From Rhynchopus euleeides (lineage: Eukaryota > Euglenozoa > Diplonemea > Diplonemida > Diplonemidae): 64,000 bases of DNA. Below, in pieces: positions 1 to 13,300 of this stretch. The position numbers and the translations under genes were made by a program. Below the pieces are notes generated by a model. It did no database searches, was not told the DNA's origin, and was given only the letters and a program-made list of their open reading frames with translations. Numbering within the stretch: position 1 is the stretch's first letter; each line of letters opens with the position of its first letter. Location: positions 467,501 through 531,500 of the forward strand of contig OY723239.1 in the NCBI GenBank assembly GCA_963210315.1. The letters are read 5' to 3'.

Positions 1-2484
1 TGCCTAGGTCCTAAACACCCATTTCAGCACTCTCCTGCAGTCGCACACCTCTGCCTAGGTCCTAAACACCCATTTCAGCACTCTCCTGCAGTCGCACACC
101 TCGGCCTAAGTCCTCAACACCCATTTCAGCACTCTCCTGCAGTCGGACACTTCTGCCTAGGTCCTAAACACCCATTTCAGCACTCTCCTGCAGTCGCACA
201 CCTCTGCCTAGGTCCTCAACACCCATTTCAGCACTCTCCTGCAGTCGCACACCTCTGCCTAAGTCCTCAACACCCATTTCAGCACTCTCCTGCAGTCGGA
301 CACTTCTGCCTAGGTCCTAAACACCCATTTCAGTACTCTCCTGCAGTCGGACACTTCTGCCTAGGTCCTAAACACCCATTTCAGCACTCTCCTGCAGTCG
401 GACACTTCTGCCTAGGTCCTAAACACCCATTTCAGCACTCTCCTGCAGTCGCACACCTCTGCCTAGGTCCTAAACACCCATTTCAGCACTCTCCTGCAGT
501 CGCACACCTCTGCCTAAGTCCTCAACACCCATTTCAGCACTCTCCTGCAGTCGCACACCTCTGCCTAAGTCCTCAACACCCATTTCAGCACTCTCCTGCA
601 GTCGGACACTTCTGCCTAGGTCCTAAACACCCATTTCAGCACTCTCCTGCAGTCGGACACTTCTGCCTAGGTCCTAAACACCCATTTCAGTACTCTCCTG
701 CAGTCGGACACTTCTGCCTAGGTCCTAAACACCCATTTCAGCACTCTCCTGCAGTCGGACACTTCTGCCTAGGTCCTAAACACCCATTTCAGCACTCTCC
801 TGCAGTCGCACACCTCTGCCTAGGTCCTAAACACCCATTTCAGCACTCTCCTGCAGTCGCACACCTCTGCCTAAGTCCTCAACACCCATTTCAGCACTCT
901 CCTGCAGTCGGACACTTCTGCCTAGGTCCTAAACACCCATTTCAGCACTCTCCTGCAGTCGGACACTTCTGCCTAGGTCCTAAACACCCATTTCAGCACT
1001 CTCCTGCGGTCGGAAACCTCTGCCTAAGTCCTCAACACCCATTTCAGCACTCTCCTGCAGTCGGACACTTCTGCCTAGGTCCTAAACACCCATTTCAGCA
1101 CTCTCCTGCAGTCGCACACCTCTGCCTAGGTCCTAAACACCCATTTCAGCACTCTCCTGCAGTCGCACACCTCTGCCTAAGTCCTCAACACCCATTTCAG
1201 CACTCTCCTGCAGTCGGACACTTCTGCCTAGGTCCTAAACACCCATTTCAGCACTCTCCTGCAGTCGGACACTTCTGCCTAGGTCCTAAACACCCATTTC
1301 AGCACTCTCCTGCAGTCGCACACCTCTGCCTAAGTCCTCAACACCCATTTCAGCACTCTCCTGCAGTCGGACACTTCTGCCTAGGTCCTAAACACCCATT
1401 TCAGCACTCTCCTGCAGTCGGACACTTCTGCCTAAGTCCTCAACACCCATTTCAGCACTCTGCTGCAGTCGGACACTTCTGCCTAGGTCCTAAACACCCA
1501 TTTCAGCACTCTCCTGCAGTCGGACACTTCTGCCTAGGTCCTAAACACCCATTTCAGCACTCTCCTGCAGTCGCACACCTCTGCCTAGGTCCTAAACACC
1601 CATTTCAGCACTCTCCTGCAGTCGCACACCTCGGCCTAAGTCCTCAACACCCATTTCAGCACTCTCCTGCAGTCGGACACTTCTGCCTAGGTCCTAAACA
1701 CCCATTTCAGCACTCTCCTGCAGTCGCACACCTCTGCCTAGGTCCTCAACACCCATTTCAGCACTCTCCTGCAGTCGCACACCTCTGCCTAAGTCCTCAA
1801 CACCCATTTCAGCACTCTCCTGCAGTCGGACACTTCTGCCTAGGTCCTAAACACCCATTTCAGTACTCTCCTGCAGTCGGACACTTCTGCCTAGGTCCTA
1901 AACACCCATTTCAGCACTCTCCTGCAGTCGGACACTTCTGCCTAGGTCCTAAACACCCATTTCAGCACTCTCCTGCAGTCGCACACCTCTGCCTAGGTCC
2001 TAAACACCCATTTCAGCACTCTCCTGCAGTCGCACACCTCTGCCTAAGTCCTCAACACCCATTTCAGCACTCTCCTGCAGTCGCACACCTCTGCCTAAGT
2101 CCTCAACACCCATTTCAGCACTCTCCTGCAGTCGGACACTTCTGCCTAGGTCCTAAACACCCATTTCAGTACTCTCCTGCAGTCGCACACCTCGGCCTAA
2201 GTCCTCAACACCCATTTCAGCACTCTCCTGCAGTCGGACACTTCTGCCTAGGTCCTAAACACCCATTTCAGCACTCTCCTGCAGTCGCACACCTCTGCCT
2301 AGGTCCTCAACACCCATTTCAGCACTCTCCTGCAGTCGCACACCTCTGCCTAAGTCCTCAACACCCATTTCAGCACTCTCCTGCAGTCGGACACTTCTGC
2401 CTAGGTCCTAAACACCCATTTCAGCACTCTCCTGCAGTCGGACACTTCTGCCTAGGTCCTAAACACCCATTTCAGCACTCTCCT

Positions 2485-5400
2485 GCGGTCGCAAACCTCT
2501 GCCTAAGTCCTCAACACCCATTTCAGCACTCTCCTGCAGTCGGACACTTCTGCCTAGGTCCTAAACACCCATTTCAGCACTCTCCTGCAGTCGCACACCT
2601 CTGCCTAAGTCCTCAACACCCATTTCAGCACTCTCCTGCAGTCGCACACCTCTGCCTAAGTCCTCAACACCCATTTCAGCACTCTCCTGCAGTCGGACAC
2701 TTCTGCCTAGGTCCTAAACACCCATTTCAGCACTCTCCTGCAGTCGGACACTTCTGCCTAGGTCCTAAAGACCCATTTCAGCACTCTCCTGCAGTCGCAC
2801 ACCTCTGCCTAAGTCCTCAACACCCATTTCAGCACTCTCCTGCAGTCGGACACTTCTGCCTAAGTCCTCAACACCCATTTCAGCACTCTCCTGCAGTCGG
2901 ACACTTCTGCCTAGGTCCTAAACACCCATTTCAGCACTCTCCTGCAGTCGGACACTTCTGCCTAGGTCCTAAACACCCATTTCAGCACTCTCCTGCAGTC
3001 GCACACCTCTGCCTAGGTCCTAAACACCCATTTCAGCACTCTCCTGCAGTCGCACACCTCGGCCTAAGTCCTCAACACCCATTTCAGCACTCTCCTGCAG
3101 TCGGACACTTCTGCCTAGGTCCTAAACACCCATTTCAGCACTCTCCTGCAGTCGGACACTTCTGCCTAGGTCCTAAACACCCATTTCAGCACTCTCCTGC
3201 AGTCGCACACCTCTGCCTAGGTCCTAAACACCCATTTCAGCACTCTCCTGCAGTCGGACACTTCTGCCTAGGTCCTAAACACCCATTTCAGTACTCTCCT
3301 GCAGTCGCACACCTCGGCCTAAGTCCTCAACACCCATTTCAGCACTCTCCTGCAGTCGGACACTTCTGCCTAGGTCCTAAACACCCATTTCAGCACTCTC
3401 CTGCAGTCGCACACCTCTGCCTAGGTCCTCAACACCCATTTCAGCACTCTCCTGCAGTCGCACACCTCTGCCTAAGTCCTCAACACCCATTTCAGCACTC
3501 TCCTGCAGTCGGACACTTCTGCCTAGGTCCTAAACACCCATTTCAGCACTCTCCTGCAGTCGGACACTTCTGCCTAGGTCCTAAACACCCATTTCAGCAC
3601 TCTCCTGCGGTCGCAAACCTCTGCCTAAGTCCTCAACACCCATTTCAGCACTCTCCTGCAGTCGGACACTTCTGCCTAGGTCCTAAACACCCATTTCAGC
3701 ACTCTCCTGCAGTCGCACACCTCTGCCTAAGTCCTCAACACCCATTTCAGCACTCTCCTGCAGTCGCACACCTCTGCCTAAGTCCTCAACACCCATTTCA
3801 GCACTCTCCTGCAGTCGGACACTTCTGCCTAGGTCCTAAACACCCATTTCAGCACTCTCCTGCAGTCGGACACTTCTGCCTAGGTCCTAAAGACCCATTT
3901 CAGCACTCTCCTGCAGTCGCACACCTCTGCCTAAGTCCTCAACACCCATTTCAGCACTCTCCTGCAGTCGGACACTTCTGCCTAAGTCCTCAACACCCAT
4001 TTCAGCACTCTCCTGCAGTCGGACACTTCTGCCTAGGTCCTAAACACCCATTTCAGCACTCTCCTGCAGTCGGACACTTCTGCCTAGGTCCTAAACACCC
4101 ATTTCAGCACTCTCCTGCAGTCGCACACCTCTGCCTAGGTCCTAAACACCCATTTCAGCACTCTCCTGCAGTCGCACACCTCGGCCTAAGTCCTCAACAC
4201 CCATTTCAGCACTCTCCTGCAGTCGGACACTTCTGCCTAGGTCCTAAACACCCATTTCAGCACTCTCCTGCAGTCGGACACTTCTGCCTAGGTCCTAAAC
4301 ACCCATTTCAGCACTCTCCTGCAGTCGCACACCTCTGCCTAGGTCCTAAACACCCATTTCAGCACTCTCCTGCAGTCGGACACTTCTGCCTAGGTCCTAA
4401 ACACCCATTTCAGCACTCTCCTGCAGTCGGACACTTCTGCCTAGGTCCTAAACACCCATTTCAGCACTCTCCTGCAGTCGGACACTTCTGCCTAGGTCCT
4501 AAACACCCATTTCAGCACTCTCCTGCAGTCGGACACTTCTGCCTAGGTCCTAAACACCCATTTCAGCACTCTCCTGCAGTCGGACACTTCTGCCTAGGTC
4601 CTAAACACCCATTTCAGCACTCTCCTGCAGTCGCACACCTCTGCCTAAGTCCTCAACACCCATTTCAGCACGCTCCTGCAGTCGGACACTTCTGCCTAGG
4701 TCCTAAACACCCATTTCAGCACTCTCCTGCAGTCGGACACTTCTGCCTAGGTCCTAAACACCCATTTCAGCACTCTCCTGCAGTCGGACACTTCTGCCTA
4801 AGTCCTCAACACCCATTTCAGCACTCTCCTGCAGTCGGACACTTCTGCCTAGGTCCTAAACACCCATTTCAGCACTCTCCTGCAGTCGGACACTTCTGCC
4901 TAGGTCCTAAACACCCATTTCAGCACTCTCCTGCAGTCGCACACCTCTGCCTAAGTCCTCAACACCCATTTCAGCACTCTCCTGCAGTCGGACACTTCTG
5001 CCTAGGTCCTAAACACCCATTTCAGCACTCTCCTGCAGTCGGACACTTCTGCCTAAGTCCTCAACACCCATTTCAGCACTCTCCTGCAGTCGGACACTTC
5101 TGCCTAGGTCCTAAACACCCATTTCAGCACTCTCCTGCAGTCGGACACTTCTGCCTAGGTCCTAAACACCCATTTCAGCACTCTCCTGCAGTCGGACACT
5201 TCTGCCTAAGTCCTCAACACCCATTTCAGCACTCTCCTGCAGTCGGACACTTCTGCCTAGGTCCTAAACACCCATTTCAGCACTCTCCTGCAGTCGGACA
5301 CTTCTGCCTAGGTCCTAAACACCCATTTCAGCACTCTCCTGCAGTCGCACACCTCTGCCTAGGTCCTAAACACCCATTTCAGCACTCTCCTGCAGTCGCA

Positions 5401-8400
5401 CACCTCGGCCTAAGTCCTCAACACCCATTTCAGCACTCTCCTGCAGTCGGACACTTCTGCCTAGGTCCTAAACACCCATTTCAGCACTCTCCTGCAGTCG
5501 GACACTTCTGCCTAGGTCCTAAACACCCATTTCAGCACTCTCCTGCAGTCGCACACCTCTGCCTAGGTCCTAAACACCCATTTCAGCACTCTCCTGCAGT
5601 CGGACACTTCTGCCTAGGTCCTAAACACCCATTTCAGCACTCTCCTGCAGTCGGACACTTCTGCCTAGGTCCTAAACACCCATTTCAGCACTCTCCTGCA
5701 GTCGGACACTTCTGCCTAGGTCCTAAACACCCATTTCAGCACTCTCCTGCAGTCGGACACTTCTGCCTAGGTCCTAAACACCCATTTCAGCACTCTCCTG
5801 CAGTCGGACACTTCTGCCTAGGTCCTAAACACCCATTTCAGCACTCTCCTGCAGTCGCACACCTCTGCCTAAGTCCTCAACACCCATTTCAGCACGCTCC
5901 TGCAGTCGGACACTTCTGCCTAGGTCCTAAACACCCATTTCAGCACTCTCCTGCAGTCGGACACTTCTGCCTAGGTCCTAAACACCCATTTCAGCACTCT
6001 CCTGCAGTCGGACACTTCTGCCTAAGTCCTCAACACCCATTTCAGCACTCTCCTGCAGTCGGACACTTCTGCCTAGGTCCTAAACACCCATTTCAGCACT
6101 CTCCTGCAGTCGGACACTTCTGCCTAGGTCCTAAACACCCATTTCAGCACTCTCCTGCAGTCGCACACCTCTGCCTAAGTCCTCAACACCCATTTCAGCA
6201 CTCTCCTGCAGTCGGACACTTCTGCCTAGGTCCTAAACACCCATTTCAGCACTCTCCTGCAGTCGGACACTTCTGCCTAAGTCCTCAACACCCATTTCAG
6301 CACTCTCCTGCAGTCGGACACTTCTGCCTAGGTCCTAAACACCCATTTCAGCACTCTCCTGCAGTCGGACACTTCTGCCTAGGTCCTAAACACCCATTTC
6401 AGCACTCTCCTGCAGTCGGACACTTCTGCCTAAGTCCTCAACACCCATTTCAGCACTCTCCTGCAGTCGGACACTTCTGCCTAGGTCCTAAACACCCATT
6501 TCAGCACTCTCCTGCAGTCGCACACCTCTGCCTAGGTCCTAAACACCCATTTCAGCACTCTCCTGCAGTCGCACACCTCTGCCTAAGTCCTCAACACCCA
6601 TTTCAGCACTCTCCTGCAGTCGGACACTTCTGCCTAGGTCCTAAACACCCATTTCAGCACTCTCCTGCAGTCGGACACTTCTGCCTAGGTCCTAAACACC
6701 CATTTCAGCACTCTCCTGCGGTCGCAAACCTCTGCCTAAGTCCTCAACACCCATTTCAGCACTCTCCTGCAGTCGGACACTTCTGCCTAGGTCCTCAACA
6801 CCCATTTCAGCACTCTCCTGCAGTCGGACACTTCTGCCTAGGTCCTAAACACCCATTTCAGCACTCTCCTGCAGTCGGACACTTCTGCCTAGGTCCTAAA
6901 CACCCATTTCAGCACTCTCCTGCAGTCGCACACCTCTGCCTAAGTCCTCAACACCCATTTCAGCACTCTCCTGCAGTCGGACACTTCTGCCTAGGTCCTA
7001 AACACCCATTTCAGCACTCTCCTGCAGTCGGACACTTCTGCCTAAGTCCTCAACACCCATTTCAGCACTCTCCTGCAGTCGGACACTTCTGCCTAGGTCC
7101 TAAACACCCATTTCAGCACTCTCCTGCAGTCGGACACTTCTGCCTAGGTCCTAAACACCCATTTCAGCACTCTCCTGCAGTCGCACACCTCTGCCTAGGT
7201 CCTAAACACCCATTTCAGCACTCTCCTGCAGTCGCACACCTCTGCCTAAGTCCTCAACACCCATTTCAGCACTCTCCTGCAGTCGGACACTTCTGCCTAG
7301 GTCCTAAACACCCATTTCAGCACTCTCCTGCAGTCGGACACTTCTGCCTAGGTCCTAAACACCCATTTCAGCACTCTCCTGCGGTCGCAAACCTCTGCCT
7401 AAGTCCTCAACACCCATTTCAGCACTCTCCTGCAGTCGGACACTTCTGCCTAGGTCCTAAACACCCATTTCAGCACTCTCCTGCAGTCGCACACCTCTGC
7501 CTAAGTCCTCAACACCCATTTCAGCACTCTCCTGCAGTCGCACACCTCTGCCTAAGTCCTCAACACCCATTTCAGCACTCTCCTGCAGTCGGACACTTCT
7601 GCCTAGGTCCTAAACACCCATTTCAGCACTCTCCTGCAGTCGGACACTTCTGCCTAGGTCCTAAAGACCCATTTCAGCACTCTCCTGCAGTCGCACACCT
7701 CTGCCTAAGTCCTCAACACCCATTTCAGCACTCTCCTGCAGTCGGACACTTCTGCCTAAGTCCTCAACACCCATTTCAGCACTCTCCTGCAGTCGGACAC
7801 TTCTGCCTAGGTCCTAAACACCCATTTCAGCACTCTCCTGCAGTCGGACACTTCTGCCTAGGTCCTAAACACCCATTTCAGCACTCTCCTGCAGTCGCAC
7901 ACCTCTGCCTAGGTCCTAAACACCCATTTCAGCACTCTCCTGCAGTCGCACACCTCGGCCTAAGTCCTCAACACCCATTTCAGCACTCTCCTGCAGTCGG
8001 ACACTTCTGCCTAGGTCCTAAACACCCATTTCAGCACTCTCCTGCAGTCGCACACCTCTGCCTAGGTCCTAAACACCCATTTCAGCACTCTCCTGCAGTC
8101 GCACACCTCTGCCTAAGTCCTCAACACCCATTTCAGCACTCTCCTGCAGTCGGACACTTCTGCCTAGGTCCTAAACACCCATTTCAGCACTCTCCTGCAG
8201 TCGGACACTTCTGCCTAGGTCCTAAACACCCATTTCAGCACTCTCCTGCAGTCGCACACCTCTGCCTAAGTCCTCAACACCCATTTCAGCACTCTCCTGC
8301 AGTCGGACACTTCTGCCTAGGTCCTAAACACCCATTTCAGCACTCTCCTGCAGTCGGACACTTCTGCCTAAGTCCTCAACACCCATTTCAGCACTCTCCT

Positions 8401-11400
8401 GCAGTCGGACACTTCTGCCTAGGTCCTAAACACCCATTTCAGCACTCTCCTGCAGTCGGACACTTCTGCCTAGGTCCTAAACACCCATTTCAGCACTCTC
8501 CTGCAGTCGCACACCTCTGCCTAGGTCCTAAACACCCATTTCAGCACTCTCCTGCAGTCGCACACCTCTGCCTAAGTCCTCAACACCCATTTCAGCACTC
8601 TCCTGCAGTCGGACACTTCTGCCTAGGTCCTAAACACCCATTTCAGCACTCTCCTGCAGTCGGACACTTCTGCCTAGGTCCTAAACACCCATTTCAGCAC
8701 TCTCCTGCGGTCGCAAACCTCTGCCTAAGTCCTCAACACCCATTTCAGCACTCTCCTGCAGTCGGACACTTCTGCCTAGGTCCTAAACACCCATTTCAGC
8801 ACTCTCCTGCAGTCGCACACCTCTGCCTAAGTCCTCAACACCCATTTCAGCACTCTCCTGCAGTCGCACACCTCTGCCTAAGTCCTCAACACCCATTTCA
8901 GCACTCTCCTGCAGTCGGACACTTCTGCCTAGGTCCTAAACACCCATTTCAGCACTCTCCTGCAGTCGGACACTTCTGCCTAGGTCCTAAAGACCCATTT
9001 CAGCACTCTCCTGCAGTCGCACACCTCTGCCTAAGTCCTCAACACCCATTTCAGCACTCTCCTGCAGTCGGACACTTCTGCCTAAGTCCTCAACACCCAT
9101 TTCAGCACTCTCCTGCAGTCGGACACTTCTGCCTAGGTCCTAAACACCCATTTCAGCACTCTCCTGCAGTCGGACACTTCTGCCTAGGTCCTAAACACCC
9201 ATTTCAGCACTCTCCTGCAGTCGCACACCTCTGCCTAGGTCCTAAACACCCATTTCAGCACTCTCCTGCAGTCGCACACCTCGGCCTAAGTCCTCAACAC
9301 CCATTTCAGCACTCTCCTGCAGTCGGACACTTCTGCCTAGGTCCTAAACACCCATTTCAGCACTCTCCTGCAGTCGCACACCTCTGCCTAGGTCCTAAAC
9401 ACCCATTTCAGCACTCTCCTGCAGTCGCACACCTCTGCCTAAGTCCTCAACACCCATTTCAGCACTCTCCTGCAGTCGGACACTTCTGCCTAGGTCCTAA
9501 ACACCCATTTCAGCACTCTCCTGCAGTCGGACACTTCTGCCTAGGTCCTAAACACCCATTTCAGCACTCTCCTGCAGTCGCACACCTCTGCCTAAGTCCT
9601 CAACACCCATTTCAGCACTCTCCTGCAGTCGGACACTTCTGCCTAGGTCCTAAACACCCATTTCAGCACTCTCCTGCAGTCGGACACTTCTGCCTAAGTC
9701 CTCAACACCCATTTCAGCACTCTCCTGCAGTCGGACACTTCTGCCTAGGTCCTAAACACCCATTTCAGCACTCTCCTGCAGTCGGACACTTCTGCCTAGG
9801 TCCTAAACACCCATTTCAGCACTCTCCTGCAGTCGCACACCTCTGCCTAGGTCCTAAACACCCATTTCAGCACTCTCCTGCAGTCGCACACCTCGGCCTA
9901 AGTCCTCAACACCCATTTCAGCACTCTCCTGCAGTCGGACACTTCTGCCTAGGTCCTAAACACCCATTTCAGCACTCTCCTGCAGTCGCACACCTCTGCC
10001 TAGGTCCTCAACACCCATTTCAGCACTCTCCTGCAGTCGCACACCTCTGCCTAAGTCCTCAACACCCATTTCAGCACTCTCCTGCAGTCGGACACTTCTG
10101 CCTAGGTCCTAAACACCCATTTCAGTACTCTCCTGCAGTCGGACACTTCTGCCTAGGTCCTAAACACCCATTTCAGCACTCTCCTGCAGTCGGACACTTC
10201 TGCCTAGGTCCTAAACACCCATTTCAGCACTCTCCTGCAGTCGCACACCTCTGCCTAGGTCCTAAACACCCATTTGAGCACTCTCCTGCAGTCGCACACC
10301 TCTGCCTAAGTCCTCAACACCCATTTCAGCACTCTCCTGCAGTCGCACACCTCTGCCTAAGTCCTCAACACCCATTTCAGCACTCTCCTGCAGTCGGACA
10401 CTTCTGCCTAGGTCCTAAACACCCATTTCAGCACTCTCCTGCAGTCGGACACTTCTGCCTAGGTCCTAAACACCCATTTCAGCACTCTCCTGCAGTCGGA
10501 CACTTCTGCCTAAGTCCTCAACACCCATTTCAGCACTCTCCTGCAGTCGGACACTTCTGCCTAGGTCCTAAACACCCATTTCAGCACTCTCCTGCAGTCG
10601 GACACTTCTGCCTAGGTCCTAAACACCCATTTCAGCACTCTCCTGCAGTCGCACACCTCTGCCTAAGTCCTCAACACCCATTTCAGCACTCTCCTGCAGT
10701 CGGACACTTCTGCCTAGGTCCTAAACACCCATTTCAGCACTCTCCTGCAGTCGCACACCTCTGCCTAGGTCCTCAACACCCATTTCAGCACTCTCCTGCA
10801 GTCGGACACTTCTGCCTAGGTCCTAAACACCCATTTCAGCACTCTCCTGCAGTCGCACACCTCTGCCTAGGTCCTCAACACCCATTTCAGCACTCTCCTG
10901 CAGTCGCACACCTCTGCCTAGGTCCTCGACACCCATTTCAGCACTCTCCTGCAGTCGGACACTTCTGCCTAGGTCCTAAACACCCATTTCAGCACTCTCC
11001 TGCAGTCGCACACCTCTGCCTAGGTCCTCAACACCCATTTCAGCACTCTCCTGCAGTCGCACACCTCTGCCTAGGTCCTCAACACCCATTTCAGCACTCT
11101 CCTGCGGTCGCACACCTCTGCCTAACTCCGAAACACCCATTTCAGCACTCTCGGGCAGTCGGACACCTCTGCCTAAGTCCTAAACACCCATTTCAGCACT
11201 CTCCGGCAGTCGCACACCTCTGCCTAAGTCCTCAACACCCATTTCAGCACTCTCCTGCAGTCGGACACTTCTGCCTAGGTCCTAAACACCCATTTCAGCA
11301 CTCTCCTGCAGTCGGACACTTCTGCCTAGGTCCTAAACACCCATTTCAGCACTCTCCTGGAGTCGGACACTTCTGCCTAGGTCCTAAACACCCATTTCGG

Positions 11401-13300
11401 CACTCTCCTGCAGTCGCACACCTCTGCCTAAGTCCTAAACACCCATTTCAGCACTCTCCTGCAGTCGGACACTTCTGCCTAGGTCCTAAACACCCATTTC
11501 AGCACTCTCCTGCAGTCGCACACCTCTGCCTAGGTCCTCAACACCCATTTCAGCACTCTCCTGCAGTCGCACACCTCTGCCTAGGTCCTCAACACCCATT
11601 TCAGCACTCTCCTGCAGTCGGACACTTCTGCCTAGGTCCTCAACACCCATTTCAGCACTCTCCTGCAGTCGGACACTTCTGCCTAGGTCCTCAACACCCA
11701 TTTCAGCACTCTCCTGCGGTCGCACACCTCTGCCTAACTCCGAAACACCCATTTCAGCACTCTCCTGCAGTCGCACACCTCTGCCTAAGTCCTCAACACC
11801 CATTTCAGCACTCTCCTGCGGTCGCACACCTCTGCCTAACTCCGAAACACCCATTTCAGCACTCTCCTGCAGTCGGACACTTCTGCCTAGGTCCTAAACA
11901 CCCATTTCAGCACTCTCCTGCAGTCGCACACCTCTGCCTAGGTCCTCAACACCCATTTCAGCACTCTCCTGCAGTCGCACACCTCTGCCTAGGTCCTCAA
12001 CACCCATTTCAGCACTCTCCTGCAGTCGGACACTTCTGCCTAGGTCCTCAACACCCATTTCAGCACTCTCCTGCGGTCGCAAACCTCTGCCTAAGTCCTC
12101 AACACCCATTTCAGCACTCTCCTGCAGTCGGACACTTCTGCCTAGGTCCTAAACACCCATTTCAGCACTCTCCTGCAGTCGCACACCTCTGCCTAAGTCC
12201 TCAACACCCATTTCAGCACTCTCCTGCAGTCGCACACCTCTGCCTAAGTCCTCAACACCCATTTCAGCACTCTCCTGCAGTCGGACACTTCTGCCTAGGT
12301 CCTAAACACCCATTTCAGCACTCTCCTGCAGTCGGACACTTCTGCCTAGGTCCTAAAGACCCATTTCAGCACTCTCCTGCAGTCGCACACCTCTGCCTAA
12401 GTCCTCAACACCCATTTCAGCACTCTCCTGCAGTCGGACACTTCTGCCTAAGTCCTCAACACCCATTTCAGCACTCTCCTGCAGTCGGACACTTCTGCCT
12501 AGGTCCTAAACACCCATTTCAGCACTCTCCTGCAGTCGGACACTTCTGCCTAGGTCCTAAACACCCATTTCAGCACTCTCCTGCAGTCGCACACCTCTGC
12601 CTAGGTCCTAAACACCCATTTCAGCACTCTCCTGCAGTCGCACACCTCGGCCTAAGTCCTCAACACCCATTTCAGCACTCTCCTGCAGTCGGACACTTCT
12701 GCCTAGGTCCTAAACACCCATTTCAGCACTCTCCTGCAGTCGCACACCTCTGCCTAGGTCCTAAACACCCATTTCAGCACTCTCCTGCAGTCGCACACCT
12801 CTGCCTAAGTCCTCAACACCCATTTCAGCACTCTCCTGCAGTCGGACACTTCTGCCTAGGTCCTAAACACCCATTTCAGCACTCTCCTGCAGTCGGACAC
12901 TTCTGCCTAGGTCCTAAACACCCATTTCAGCACTCTCCTGCAGTCGCACACCTCTGCCTAAGTCCTCAACACCCATTTCAGCACTCTCCTGCAGTCGGAC
13001 ACTTCTGCCTAGGTCCTAAACACCCATTTCAGCACTCTCCTGCAGTCGGACACTTCTGCCTAAGTCCTCAACACCCATTTCAGCACTCTCCTGCAGTCGG
13101 ACACTTCTGCCTAGGTCCTAAACACCCATTTCAGCACTCTCCTGCAGTCGGACACTTCTGCCTAGGTCCTAAACACCCATTTCAGCACTCTCCTGCAGTC
13201 GCACACCTCTGCCTAGGTCCTAAACACCCATTTCAGCACTCTCCTGCAGTCGCACACCTCGGCCTAAGTCCTCAACACCCATTTCAGCACTCTCCTGCAG
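2485..13300. repeat. Recurrent haplotype block within the 51-bp array (five copies)
   Basis: Three rare variants recur at a fixed spacing: GCGGTCGCAAAC, then AAAGACCC 282 bp later, then CCTCGGCC 290 bp after that. The set occurs at 2485/2767/3057, 3607/3889/4179, 7381/7663/7953, 8707/8989/9279 and 12073/12355/12645. Copy-to-copy distances are 1122, 3774, 1326 and 3366 bp, all exact multiples of 51. This is block-wise amplification (higher-order repeat structure), not independent mutation of monomers. Confidence 0.9.

Noticed and set aside
11486-11854. Minus-strand ORFs of MGVEDLGRGVRLQESAE repeats, scattered through both satellite blocks
   Set aside because: They appear wherever consecutive monomers carry CTCAAC or CCGAAAC instead of CTAAAC, which removes a TAG in that frame. 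They are broken up by ordinary monomers and have no unique sequence.
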